The translations under genes were made by a program, and so were the position numbers. Shown here piece by piece: positions 18,480 through 30,209 of a stretch of DNA of 64,000 nt. This DNA comes from Hoplostethus atlanticus. Lineage: Eukaryota > Chordata > Actinopteri > Trachichthyiformes > Trachichthyidae. Within the stretch, counting starts at the first letter, position 1; each line of letters starts with the position of its first letter. The notes under the pieces were generated by a model. That model was given only the letters and a program-made list of their open reading frames with translations. It was not told the DNA's origin and did no database searches. The stretch lies in the NCBI GenBank assembly GCA_034670405.1, contig JAXDDX010000088.1:1918501-1982500 (forward strand), given 5' to 3'.

Positions 18480-18900
18480 GCGCCACGCCGGTAGTCTAAG
18501 ACGGGTTCAGCGTTAAACCCCGAGCGATACATCAGAGGATTCTGCAATTATAAATAGTCCCTGTGCAAAATTCCTTCTCTGGAAATATATCCAGTTTACT
18601 CTATTATTAGCCGTGTAAATCCCCCTCTCGCTCAGTATCCTGGTCCGGGGCACGGCGCTCACCGGGGCTGTATTTCTGTGATCGATTGCGGTGCCTCGGC
18701 GCTGTTTACGAGTGTGTCATGATATCAAGATAATCCTTCACTCAGAGAGACAAACCGTCTGGTCGTAATTCACAACACTGTTTGCTTTTCTGACAAGCGC
18801 CTGCAGGCTCCCGGGCCCCCTATCTGTCCTTTATCCATCTATCTGAAAGAGTTGTAACACTGACAGGGCCTGAAATTAAAAAGAAAAAGAAAAATTCATG
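18480..18900. promoter_or_regulatory. Unique GC-balanced block, candidate conserved enhancer
   Basis: It is free of microsatellites and of any recognised transposon, in contrast to its flanks. It holds a MEF2 consensus match TTATAAATAG (18548-18557) and a GATA site AGATAA (18728-18733), about 4 kb upstream of ankrd1, a MEF2/GATA-regulated cardiac gene. Conservation is inferred from look only. Confidence 0.3.
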
Positions 18901-19137
18901 GCATTGCAGCTGTATTAATCAGGACATGGACGACAGTGACAGGAAAGATTGGATGAGTTACAAGATGACATGCAGCCGTATGCAGTCAAGGTAACGTTTC
19001 CACCACATGCTACTTCACATGTGTCTGTTTCTTATTTTATTTCACAATAAAGTCCAAATGATGTTTTTTAAACCTTTATTCATCCACAAAAGGGTTTTAG
19101 CGAGCATGCAAGCTCTTTTTAGATCTGCCCTGCTGTC

Positions 19138-19300
19138 TGGGAGCTGCCCAGTACAACCACAGCCTTCTACTGGTGGCCACTGGGAGCTGCCCAGTACAAC
19201 CACAGTCTTCTACTGGTGGCCACTGGGAGCTGCCCAGTACAACCACAGCCTTCTACTGGTGGCCACTGGGAGCTGCCCAGTACAACCCACAGCCTTCTAT
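19138..19300. repeat. 43-bp minisatellite, about 3.8 copies
   Basis: Same unit as 17397-17513 (CTGCCCAGTACAACCACAG.., TTCTACTGGTGGCCACTGGG) with GGCC in place of GGTC. Copies are almost identical, implying recent expansion. Confidence 0.8.
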
Positions 19301-20270
19301 ATTTGGTCTACAATATTTTAGCTATGTTAAGCTAATAAAAGAATCAAACCCACGGTGTTGTGAACATGTTTTATGCGACATACCACACTGATCCACCAGG
19401 GTGCTTTTTTATTTTTATCTCCAGCAGTCCAGTTTTTACCTCTTGGAAATACATTTTGTTGCTAAGCAGCACTGGCAAAATTCGGTTTACTGGCAAATAA
19501 CTTATTTGTTGCCAGGCAACATTATCTCATTGACCATGTATTGGAAACCATTGGGAACTACTGAGGCCTCTGGTGTGGGGAGTACAATTGTATAACTGTT
19601 TTAGATTTATGACTCTGGCACTTGAACGCCTCATCTGCGGGGTGATTATAATACAGATGGGGTTTATTTTCAGACAGAAATTCATAAGAGGAAAAAAGAG
19701 TGGGAAGTTTACATTTGTATCACCTTTTATTACTTTTTCTTCAGTACAGCGAAGACAAGCAAGGAAGAACAAAGTGCCAGAGCTCCACCTCAGGTAGTAA
19801 TGGTTAATAAAATGGTTTCTGGTCCAGTGGGTCCCAGTATGAACCACTGGACCAGTATTAAACCATTTTAATAACCATTTTATTGGCTCATGACATCAAA
19901 TGTAAGCATAGTGTATTTCCCACATTTGCATTTCCTGTTTACAACTACAAAATGTACTTGTATTGCACATACACGCATTTTGTTTTGCAAGTTTACGGAT
20001 TGGAGTACACGTTTATGCGTTGTGTGTTATTTTACAAACTCACGTACCTTAAAATAAAAGTACAAACGACTAAGACAGTTTAGCTAACAGCCTAGAAAGA
20101 GATTTTCCTCCAGTGATCAAGAGAGTAAATACAATCTACTGGGGCTCAATAGAAATAGAGTCACATTTTTCTATTGCATCTTCTAATCACTTAAAATGGA
20201 TGCAGTCAATCATGAGGTTGAATGCTGGCGGATCATTCCTTATAAGTGCAAGTGAGTGTGCGAAAGGAGA

Positions 20271-20276
<6 letters not shown>

Positions 20277-20338
<62 letters not shown>

Positions 20339-20440
20339 CGGTGTGAGAATGAGGTCAGGTTGGATGACCAAGGTATGTTGTGGCACGAGACTGAAGAGGC
20401 ATGAAGTTCCCCCCCAACCCCCCCAAACCCCCCAAACCCC
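20277..20440. repeat. (GA)n tract and C-rich run with G-quadruplex potential
   Basis: (GA)n at 20277-20337. At 20409-20440 the plus strand has C7-AA-C7-AAA-C6-AAA-C4, so the minus strand has four G runs with 2-3 nt loops, fitting the G-quadruplex pattern. Confidence 0.8.
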
Positions 20441-20627
20441 GAACACACTTCCTATGCGACCCCCAATAGGGCTTAAGAGTAAACCCCATCTCTCTGTATA
20501 TATAGGCCCAGGGGGGGATGTCAGTAATGAAGATCTTTTAGACTGTGGAGATGTGTTGATGGACCCTCTAGAGATTAACCACTGGTGTTAGAATGACATG
20601 TACACACACATACACATCAAGCACACA

Positions 20628-20663
<36 letters not shown>

Positions 20664-20836
20664 TACATACATAAGCATATATGGGCACACATGACAAGTT
20701 GCTTGTCACAAAAGTCATTGCTCAAGGTCACCCAGTGACCTCTAAAGAGACGATACAGCCATTATTCATTAGAAATCCAATTTGTATTTTGTAGCTGTTC
20801 TGATGTTGTTCAGAGGCTTGTCTCGTCTTATCTCAC

Positions 20837-21075
20837 TGGTAGTAGTAGTAGCAGTAATTGTAGTAGTAGTAGTAGTAGTAATAGTAGTGGAAATAGTAGT
20901 AGTAGTAGCAGTAGTAGTAGCAGTAGTAGTAGTAACAGTAGTAGTAGTAGTAGTATAGTCGTAGTAGTAGTATCAGTAGTAGTAGTAGTAGTAGCAGTAG
21001 TAGAAGTAGTAGTACCAGTAGTATTCGTTGTAGTAGTGATGGCAGCAATAGTAGTAGTATCTTCAGTATCATTAG
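20837..21075. repeat. (GTA)n trinucleotide tract
   Basis: Imperfect GTA/AGT repeats with CAG, AAT and TCG interruptions, directly before the long minisatellite. Confidence 0.9.
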
Positions 21076-21137
21076 TATTATCATTAGTTTTATTATTATG
21101 ATGTCATAACTGTCTGGACCTCGTCATGTCTCTAATC

Positions 21138-23636
21138 CATGTCCTTTAACACCATGTCCTTTAACCACCATGTCCTTTAGCCAGCATGTCCTTTAACCAC
21201 CATGTCCTTTAACCACCATGTCCTTTAACCAGTATGTCCTTTAACCACCATGTCCTTTAACCACCATGTCCTTTACCATGTCCTTTAACACCATGTCCTT
21301 TAACCACCATGTCCTTTACCATGTCCTTTAACACCATGTCCTTTAACCACCATGTCCTTTAGCCAGCATGTCCTTTAACCACCATGTCCTTTAACCAACA
21401 TGTCCTTTAACCACCATGTCCTTTAACCAACATGTCCTTTAACCAGTATGTCCTTTAACCAGTATGTCCTTTAACCACCATGTCCTTTAACCACCATGTC
21501 CTTTAGCCAGCATGTCCTTTAACCACCATGTCCTTTAACCAACATGTCCTTTAACCACCATGTCCTTTAATACATGTCCTTTAGACAGCATGTCCTTTAA
21601 CCACCATGTCCTTTAGCCAACATGTCCTTTAACCACCATGTCCTTTAACCAACATGTCCTTTAACCAGCATGTCCTTTAACCACCATGTCCTTTACCATG
21701 TCCTTTAACCAGCATGTCCTTTAACCACCATGTCCTTTAACCAACATGTCCTTTAACCAGTATGTCCTTTAACCACCATGTCCTTTAACCAGCATGTCCT
21801 TTAACCAGCATGTCCTTTACCATGTCCTTTAACCACCATGTCCTTTAACCAGCATGTCCTTTAACCACCATGTCCTTTACCATGTCCTTTAACCAGCATG
21901 TCCTTTAACCAGCATGTCCTTTAACCACCATGTCCTTTACCATGTCCTTTAACCAGCATGTCCTTTAACCAGCATGTCCTTTAACCACCATGTCCTTTAA
22001 CCAACATGTCCTTTAACCAGTATGTCCTTTAACCACCATGTCCTTTAACCAACATGTCCTTTAACCAGTATGTCCTTTAACCACCATGTCCTTTAACCAA
22101 CATGTCCTTTACCATGTCCTTTAACCAGCATGTCCTTTAACCACCATGTCCTTTAACCAGCATGTCCTTTAACCAACATGTCCTTTAACCACCATGTCCT
22201 TTAACCAGCATGTCCTTTAACCACCATGTCCTTTAACCAGCATGTCCTTTACCATGTCCTTTAACCACCATGTCCTTTAACCACCATGTCCTTTAACCAA
22301 CATGTCCTTTAACCACCATGTCCTTTAACCAGCATGTCCTTTAACCACCATGCCCTTTATCATGTCCTTTAACCACCATGTCCTTTAACCAGCATGTCCT
22401 TTAACCACCATGCCCTTTATCATGTCCTTTAACCACCATGTCCTTTAACCAGCATGTCCTTTAACCACCATGTCCTTTACCATGTCCTTTAACCAGCATG
22501 TCCTTTAACCAGCATGTCCTTTAACCAACATGTCCTTTAACCACCATGTCCTTTAACCAGCATGTCCTTTAACCAACATGTCCTTTAACCACCATGTCCT
22601 TTAACCAGCATGTCCTTTAACCAGCATGTCCTTTAACCACCATGTCCTTTACCATGTCCTTTAACCAGCATGTCCTTTAACCAGCATGTCCTTTAACCAC
22701 CATGTCCTTTAACCAGCATGTCCTTTAACCACCATGTCCTTTAACCAGCATGTCCTTTAACACCATGTCCTTTAACCACCATGTCCTTTAACCAGCATGT
22801 CCTTTACCATGTCCTTTAACCACCATGTCCTTTAACCCATGTCCTTTAACACATGTCCTTTAACCAGCATGTCTTTAACCCCAGTTTTACCCCTGTCTTA
22901 CCTGTCCTTAACCTGTCTTTAACCAGCATGTCTTAAACCATGTTTTACATGGTTTTACCACATGCTTAACATACCAACCACAAGCTTAACAGTACCTTAA
23001 ACCATGTCACAATGACAGTTTTAACATGTCTTTAATGTCTTACATGTCTTTAAACAGCTTAACCACCATGTCCTTAGACATGCCTTTCACATGTCTTTCC
23101 ACATGTCCTTTATAACCATGTCCTTTAAAAATGTCCTTTGCATGTTTTAACCATGTTTTAAATGTCCTTTAACCAGTAGTCCTTTAACCAGTGTCCTTTA
23201 ACCACCATGTCCTTTAGCCAGCATGTCCTTTAACCACCATGTCCTTTAACCAACATGTCCTTTAACCAGTATGTCCTTTAACCACCATGTCCTTTAACCA
23301 GCATGTCCTTTAACCACCATGTCCTTTACCATGTCCTTTAACCACCATGTCCTTTAACCAGCATGTCCTTTAACCACCATGTCCTTTACCATGTCCTTTA
23401 ACCAGCATGTCCTTTAACCACCATGTCCTTTAACCAACATGTCCTTTAACCAGTATGTCCTTTAACCAGCATGTCCTTTAACCATGTCCTTTAACCAGCA
23501 TGTCCTTTAACCACCATGTCCTTTAACCAGCATGTCCTTTAACCATGTCCTTTAACCAGCATGTCCTTTAACCATGTCCTTTAACCAGCATGTCCTTTAA
23601 CCATGTCCTTTAACTACCATGTCCTTTAACCAGGCA
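21138..23636. repeat. 2.5-kb minisatellite of a 16-bp unit
   Basis: Unit CCACCATGTCCTTTAA with variants CCAGCATG.., CCAACATG.. and CCAGTATG.., plus shortened forms (CTTTACCATG). Length implies about 150 copies. Between about 22845 and 23180 the units are strongly degraded (lost bases, short T and C runs), then become regular again. No gene. Confidence 0.95.
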
Positions 23637-23810
23637 GCTACATTGAGCCGCCCGTGTCCCGCTGTGGATTCCCTGCTCTCATCCTGGTCTGTTGTCGCCC
23701 TCTTTCATCTAAACCCCTGGGTAATTAAAGGGGGATACCACTCAATTTAAGATACCGAGCCACAAGCTGTGAACAGACAACAAGGTTAAACCAGACAGAT
23801 GGACAGTTTG

Positions 23811-23814
<4 letters not shown>

Positions 23815-23857
<43 letters not shown>

Positions 23858-24030
23858 AAGAGGCAACGATCCTGAACATGAGCTTGTGGGAGGTATTTGT
23901 GTTTCTAGTGTGTGTGTGTGTGTGTGTTGAAGCTCATGTGACTTTAATGTGTGCTTGTGCTTATGTATGTGTATGTGTGTTAATGTTTTGGTGCATATGT
24001 GCGCACGAGAATGCCAGTGAGTCCTCATAA
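23815..24030. repeat. (GT)n-rich stretch
   Basis: (GT)n at 23815-23848 and 23911-23928, and GT-rich DNA to about 24000. Non-coding. Confidence 0.8.
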
Positions 24031-24159
24031 ACAGGTGGAACGGGTGCGGTAGAGGGGCGTCAGCGGCGGCGTGGTGAGGAACCAAACAGCGGCTCTAGAG
24101 GGATCACCGCTGATCCCTGGGTTCAAGGTCCAAGAGAGGAGGGTGGGGAGAGAAAATAA

Positions 24160-24370
24160 GGTGATACTTTATTAATGCCCTCGGGAAATCGTCTTTTCCC
24201 TTTTCCCCCACGAGGTCAGGGGTCAGGGTCAGCACCCCTGCAGCCGGTAGGGATTCAGCATCTTGCTCAAGGACACTTCAGCAGGGTGGATGCTTTAACC
24301 CGGATCCTCCCTATAGGGTATCTCCTCACCCTGCTCACCATAGCACCCTGCTGCCCAATAAGTAGATGTG
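24160..24370 (-). mobile_element. SINE/LINE 3' end, minus orientation
   Basis: GATACTTTATTAATGCCCTC is the reverse complement of a ..GGGCATTAATAAAGTATC tail, related to the GATCAATAAAGTATC tail seen at 6993 and 12988. The body contains CTTGCTCAAGGACACTTCAG, common in these SINEs. Confidence 0.5.
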
Positions 24371-24582
24371 GTTAATACAACAATGCCGAGGGAACTCCAA
24401 CTGTTACCCATCACACCCTAAAAACACTTAGTTGAAAATAACCCAAGCTGGGTATTTTCTGACTCAGCTGCTGAGTAAATATAGGACAGAACACATGCTG
24501 GGTCAATTCAGTCCAGCGCATTGGGTTGGGCATTCAACCCCAACGCTGGTTCATATTGACTAGAATGCTGGGTTACATTTAA

Positions 24583-25050
24583 AGGGGCAATAAGTAAGGT
24601 TTTTACTGCCCTATAGCACAACATGGTCATAATATATCTGTGATTTCTCACTTTTCCGGCCCGAACTTTGTTTTGGAGCAGACATTTTCCCACCCATAAG
24701 CAGAGTCTCTACAGCTTTTTGCTCATCAAATTCCATTTCCAAGACATACAGCCCAATTTCCAGGACCAGTATCCATCAGAGTCTCTGTTCTCCGTTGAAC
24801 ATGTGGTGTGAATGTCCAGGTCTTATTTCTGCTCCAACTATCTCTTAGGACCGAAACTATCAGGACATTTCTGATCTGAAGTGGATCAACAAGCAGCCGA
24901 GCTGGAACATTCAACACTTCACCGGTTGGAAAAAAGATCAGCAACACGTTTCCATGACATTTCCAAAACAATATGCACATAACTTTTCACCACATTTTCT
25001 GAATCCATGACCCTGCATTGGAGTTGGGGGGGGGGGTACTTAACGCCCCT
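24583..25050. mobile_element. TTAA-target DNA transposon remnant (piggyBac/Kolobok-like), non-autonomous
   Basis: 468 bp flanked by TTAA on both sides (24579-24582 and 25051-25054). Ends are AGGGGCAATAAGTAAGG and, inverted, AGGGGCGTTAAGTACCC. No transposase frame inside. Left ends of similar copies are visible at 14948 and 29202. Confidence 0.7.
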
Positions 25051-25054
25051 TTAA

Positions 25055-28000
25055 CTCATAATTGTGTTTATCCATGTTCCTTATAGTCGAATCTGCTGTT
25101 ATTTACGACATTATTTAATCCTATTTAATGTGCTCAGGTATTTCGGTGTCCACCTCTGAAACCCCCTGGTTAACTTTGAACGTCAAATTGGATTTCACTG
25201 ATTGGTTCCCCCCTGTCTGGTTGAAGTTGTGAAAATCAGCTGGTGTCTTTGGTTGGAATGAAAACCTGCAGGCTCTCGGTTCTCCATGGCATATGGGTGC
25301 CCATCCCTGCTCCAGGATACCGCCGCCCCCTGTCATTGTACTGGGCAGCTCTGTAGTGTGAATGTAGATGAAGAAGAAGAAGAAGAAGAAGAAGAAGATA
25401 TGATTTGTTTAAGATGTGTTTAACCCTCCATCCACCCTCCTGGTGTAAATCGTACTGGGAGAATAAGGAGCTATTCAGAGTGAAATGTTGATTGAGGATT
25501 AGTCAGTCAGTGATATATATATAACCTTGGGGAGGATAAAGAGGGAAAAAGGGGAGAGAAGAGGAGGTAGGGAGGAGAGGATGGAATAAAATAGAGAAAG
25601 CAGCAGAAGAGAAGTTAATAAAATGAGAGGAAAGGGTGGGAGATAGAAAAAACGAGAAAAAGAAAAGGGGGAAATGAGGGAGGAGAGAAGAGAGGAGATG
25701 AGTAGAGTGGTTTGAGAGAGGAAAAATGATGGAGGAGGAGAAAGGAGAAGAGTGGAGGACGTGGAGAGGACGGAGCATCGAATTCACTAAGCAGTGGTCA
25801 GTAATTGGGGGGTTTAGGAGCTGAACCACATTCCTCCATGGTGAGGATATAGAGTAGTGGGTGCCAGAGCAGGACTGTATGTAGGGCACAGAAATAGGAC
25901 CCTGAGATCCCGTTCAGGACGAGTGTGACTGATGGAGAGAGAGACAGATGTTTCTCCTTCGTGGCATGTTATTCTCCCTTTCCATCTTTTAAAGCTGCGC
26001 TAGGCGGGGTTTTTCTGTAGAAGCCCAGCCATCATGTCAGCCCGAATCAAAAAGTGGGGCTGCGATAGAGAAGAGCGTCCCATCCCGCCGAATTGAGACG
26101 CTGTAGATTCGCCCTATTTACCCAAATTCAGGTGTCTGTATCGTCCCTGGAGGGAAAGACTTCTCAGCACAGGAAGTGATGGATGAATCAAAACTTAAGA
26201 GTGAAATACAAAACAGCTGAACCTCTTCACCATCTCCTCCCACCACACACTAAGAACAAGATTACTGATGTCACATTACCGGATTTCTGGGTAATGAAGT
26301 CCTTCAACCCTTCAAACCCTTTCTCACAATTCAGCCTTTCCTCTCTCTCTGCTCCAGTCACTCTCTCTCCCTCTGTTCTTTTTGAAAAATCAAGCTGTTA
26401 TATATACAGCATAAGGTTTATTTTCTATAGTAGCATTTACAACCAAAGGACGTGAACTAAAGGAAGAACAAAGGGAGACCAATCTATACTGGTAAAGAAA
26501 CTGTACCTTTAGATACAGAGAGCCTTCACCAGGCGACGCAACGCTTTTTCTGTTCCAATAAAGACATTTTCTAGAACATCCATCAGCCTTCCAGAGTCGC
26601 TGAATTTGTTCTTCCTCTACAGTATTTATGCAGCAGTGCCTCTGAGAATCAACTCGACTTCTGTGACCTGGACTGGCTAAGTAACCTATTTTCAGTTGCG
26701 TTGGGGTTTTTTATTCTTTGTGGCTAAAATTGCTCTCCTTTCTTTGATCATTCTTAGCCTAGTGAGCTGGAAGGTGGCGGTCTGGAAACTGGAGACGGAG
26801 CTGAGCGTTGTGCTGCAGTTGGAACAGGTTCAAGCTCTGAGCGTTACGTTTCAATTTCCAATTATTTCAGTAGATATTCTACATAATGTATGAAGAACTG
26901 TATATATTTAGCTTCTGTTTGTCTGTATCTTCATGTGTGTTACGTCATGGTGGGAGCGTGATGTTGTGTCTCTATATTCAGAGACTTGGCTGCCAAAATA
27001 AACTGATAAAAATACAGAACTGTTGCCATGTTGAAACGCATCCTAAATATACAGCAGTCTCTCTTCCACTCTTACCCTCTTTCTCTCCTTTCTTTTATTG
27101 TCTCTGTAGGTCTCTTTCCCTCCCTCTCTCTGTTTCTGTCTCTATCTCTTTCTTTCTATTTTTATCTCTTTTTGTTCTTTTCTCTAAATCTGTCTGTCAC
27201 TGTTTGCCTCTCTCTATTCCACCCTTTCTATCCCTCTCTTTCTTAACTTCATTCACTCCCTATGTCTCTCTACCCCTCTCTCTCTCAATTCTGCTCTCCC
27301 CTTCTTCCTCTTTCTGTCTCTTTTTCAAGGTCAAGGTAATCTTTATTTTCTCAGAGAGAAAACTGTTTTACAGTCAGGCATAAACACCCAAAAAGACAAT
27401 ACATACAAAAGTACAGTTATAAAACATAAAAATATAATCTCTTTTCTTTCTTTCTTCTTTCTATTTGTCTAACGTCTTGTCTTTCTATGTCTCTCTTCCT
27501 TTCTTTCTCTCTCTCTCTTTCTCAATTCTACCTTCTTTGTGGATTATTTAATGACAGAATAATTGTACTTTTAAGACTTTTATTTCATGAACTTGCAGCT
27601 TTGCTTTAAATTCAAAGTTCAGGTTCTGTGGTTTTGCGCACTTTTAATGAAAATCAGCGATGGCCGATTCATGAATCAATCATTAATTTGAGCGATACTT
27701 AAAAGTGAATGAGTCGAATCGTTTTGCCAAAGCCACTCAATAAAACATTTAAACTGGTTCAGTGGTTGGACTCCATACAGTTGTTAGGGAGCATTCAGGA
27801 GGAAGACAGTTGTTATCTGCTGACCTTGGCAATGACTTCAATACTGGCTGGTTTCAATCGACCACAGTCACAACAACCTCACTAATTGAACTTCCTTGTT
27901 CATTCATTCTTCGTCATTATGTGACATCCAAACAGCAAACTACCTCGTGGAGCAAACACGATACTGTACGATTCGTTCAGTTCGTTCAGCAGTTCAGTTG

Positions 28001-28200
28001 CTAGTCTTTGGGTAAGTAGCTCATTTGCTGAATCGGCATCTTTTGAACCATTCAGTTGCTTTATCGGACTGAACGGATCGTTCGATAGGCAGCGGCACAC
28101 AAATGTGAGTGATTCATTTGTTCAGCTCGTTCAGCAGTTCAGTTGCTTGTTTAAGGGTTAGTTGCTCCCCGCTGAGCAATTTAATGTTGATTAGCTGTTT
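25055..28200. other. Non-coding DNA with purine/pyrimidine-biased tracts
   Basis: (GAA)n at 25367-25397; purine-rich about 25540-25770; pyrimidine-rich about 26320-26370, 27055-27340 and 27430-27540. Open frames across these tracts are compositional. No exon recognised. Confidence 0.5.
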
Positions 28201-28210
28201 AAAAGAGTCT

Positions 28211-28819
28211 AAGGCCCAATCCCAATTCACCCCTTAGCCCTTGCCCTCCCTTTTGCGCGTTCACGTGTAGGGGTAGGGTGTCCCGATTCTTGTTGGGATC
28301 GAGGGCTAGGGCTACAAGTGCTAGGGCTACATGGCCCTCCAAACGGAGATTTTTCAGAGGCACACTACAAACCGAGGGTTATGAGAAATCTTTGACAATT
28401 ATCGGCAAGATGGTGGCGAACGCTGCACAAGCAACCAAAGAAAACCACAAATGTAGTATTTTCTTTGTTAATAAGGATTTTAAAAATATGATAACCGTTG
28501 TATTATCTTAGTTTAATGTCGTTTCAATGTATTATAGACCTTTTCTTTATAACAAGCATAATAAAAAATCACTAGTATGATGATCGTTACAACATTGTTT
28601 TAAGGCTGATTTGTGCATGACAGTCCCGCATTTTGACATATTTCCATGTCGCATTTCCCCCCTTTGATGGCATATGACGCCCGATCAAGGTCTTGAAGGG
28701 TTGTCCCATTTCATAGATTTCAACCACTACCCCTTGTAACTCTGTTCCGAGGGGCAAGTCGAAAAGCGATGGGCACTCGAAGGGGTAGGGGTAAAAATAA
28801 GAAATGAGATTGGGCCTAA
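28211..28819. mobile_element. DNA transposon remnant with AGGCCCAATCCCAATTC-type ends
   Basis: Left end AGGCCCAATCCCAATTC and inverted right end AGGCCCAATCTCATTTC. The sub-ends are rich in CCCTAGCCC/AGGGGTAGGGG. Related pieces are at 59341-59500 and 61738-61870. No clear target duplication. Confidence 0.6.
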
Positions 28820-29279
28820 ATGGTTTACAGCTTCGAAGCTAAAATGAGGCTACATCGGGTTTAAAGTGAAAGTCTAGTAGACGTCTATGCAATTTAAAGC
28901 ATTATCTTGTACATGTGAACTTCCCTGGTGCAGATTTCCATTATGCATTGTTTAAATATGTAATAATGTATTTGCTGCTTGATAAAAAACTGGATAATAA
29001 ACAGCCAAAAGAGAGATAAAGGAGAGACACGACGACGGGGGCAGAGCGCTGTTGTCATTTACAAAGTGAGTCAAACGAACTGAATCTATTCACTGCTGTC
29101 AGCCAGAGTTAGTTATAATTCCAGTTTGTGTACTCTGTAAACCTTGCAAGCTTTATAATAATATTATGCATGAATATAAATCAAGCTTGTGCAGATATTA
29201 AAGGGGCAATAAGTTATATTTGTTTCAGCACCAAGCTAATATATCTGCAGGGTTGATAGGATTGGTGATCAATACCAAT

Positions 29280-29695
29280 GACTCAGCGATTACTTGGACA
29301 GCTTTTGATGAAACTTGCAGGGATGACTCACTTTGGCACTATGATCTGGTATAAAAACACATTGCAGTGCTTGGCCTGATGGAGGCGCTACAACTAAACG
29401 TTGAAAGGCTCTAACTCCTACACCATACGCCTGATAGACATGAAACTGACTATAACTAATGGTTAGAATTTTTTTACCCATACATGATATTTCAGACACC
29501 ACTGGTTCAATCTTGACGAACCGTGGAGGGATGACGCATCTTCGCACTGTGTGTTCTGGCATTTAAAAAAATACACTGATTGTTCTGATGAGGGCGCTAT
29601 AATCAAAGGTCTAAATTTAAAACTTTGCAAGGCCATAACTGGCACACCACTGGTCCATTTTTGATGAAACTTGGTGGGACGATGCATTACTTATT
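29280..29695. repeat. Diverged tandem repeat of about 190-200 bp
   Basis: GATGAAACTTGCAGGGATGA, then GACGAACCGTGGAGGGATGA, then GATGAAACTTGGTGGGACGA recur with GGGCGCTATAA-type motifs between, giving two full units and part of a third. Looks like a dispersed fish repeat. Confidence 0.5.
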
Positions 29696-29869
29696 GCTGA
29701 TTGGTCCAAGGGGAGCCTGCATCATTCGCGGGGGACGGCATGTTTATTGTTGCCTTGTTAACTAGAGCTAATGACTGAATCTTCTTCAGGGAAGAAGGGG
29801 GGGGGGGGGTGGGATTGCAGACAGACTGACTGGCTGTTGATATTTTGAGAAAGAGAGTCTCCTCTCTCT

Positions 29870-30004
29870 CTCAAAAAAATCAACAGCCTCTCTGTGATTG
29901 GAATAAGATAGAAAAAGGCAGGGGCGAAGAGAGATAAGAGAAACAGAGAGAGAGAGCAGCACACAAAGAGAGAGATGAGAGGGAGAGAGAGACACTGAGA
30001 TACA

Positions 30005-30045
<41 letters not shown>

Positions 30046-30205
30046 GAGAGACTGACACAGCATTTTCTCTCTGGCCTTCACTTCGCTTCCTGCCACATCA
30101 ACGTCTTTCTTTTTTCTTTTTATTCTGATTTCTCTCTCATCTCCGACGGCACAAAGAGAGGGAGGATGGAAAGAAGGAAAGCCTGATCTCTCTCTCTCTC
30201 TCTCC
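29870..30205. repeat. (GA)n-rich tract
   Basis: Purine-rich with perfect (GA)n at about 30009-30041 and (CT)n near 30187-30203. Long minus-strand frames across it are compositional. Confidence 0.85.
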
Positions 30206-30209
30206 TGTA

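Noticed and set aside
17397-19300. CRISPR-like 43-bp direct repeats
   Set aside because: No spacers; the units abut and match a SINE body.
21138-23636. CRISPR array
   Set aside because: Units are contiguous 16-mers without unique spacers; eukaryotic minisatellite.
26696-26893. 65-aa frame with a hydrophobic N-terminus
   Set aside because: No family similarity recognised, no splice context, and not conserved-looking.
26886-27383. 165-aa hydrophobic, Ser/Leu-rich frame
   Set aside because: CT-rich low-complexity sequence giving Ser/Leu/Phe; no family pattern.
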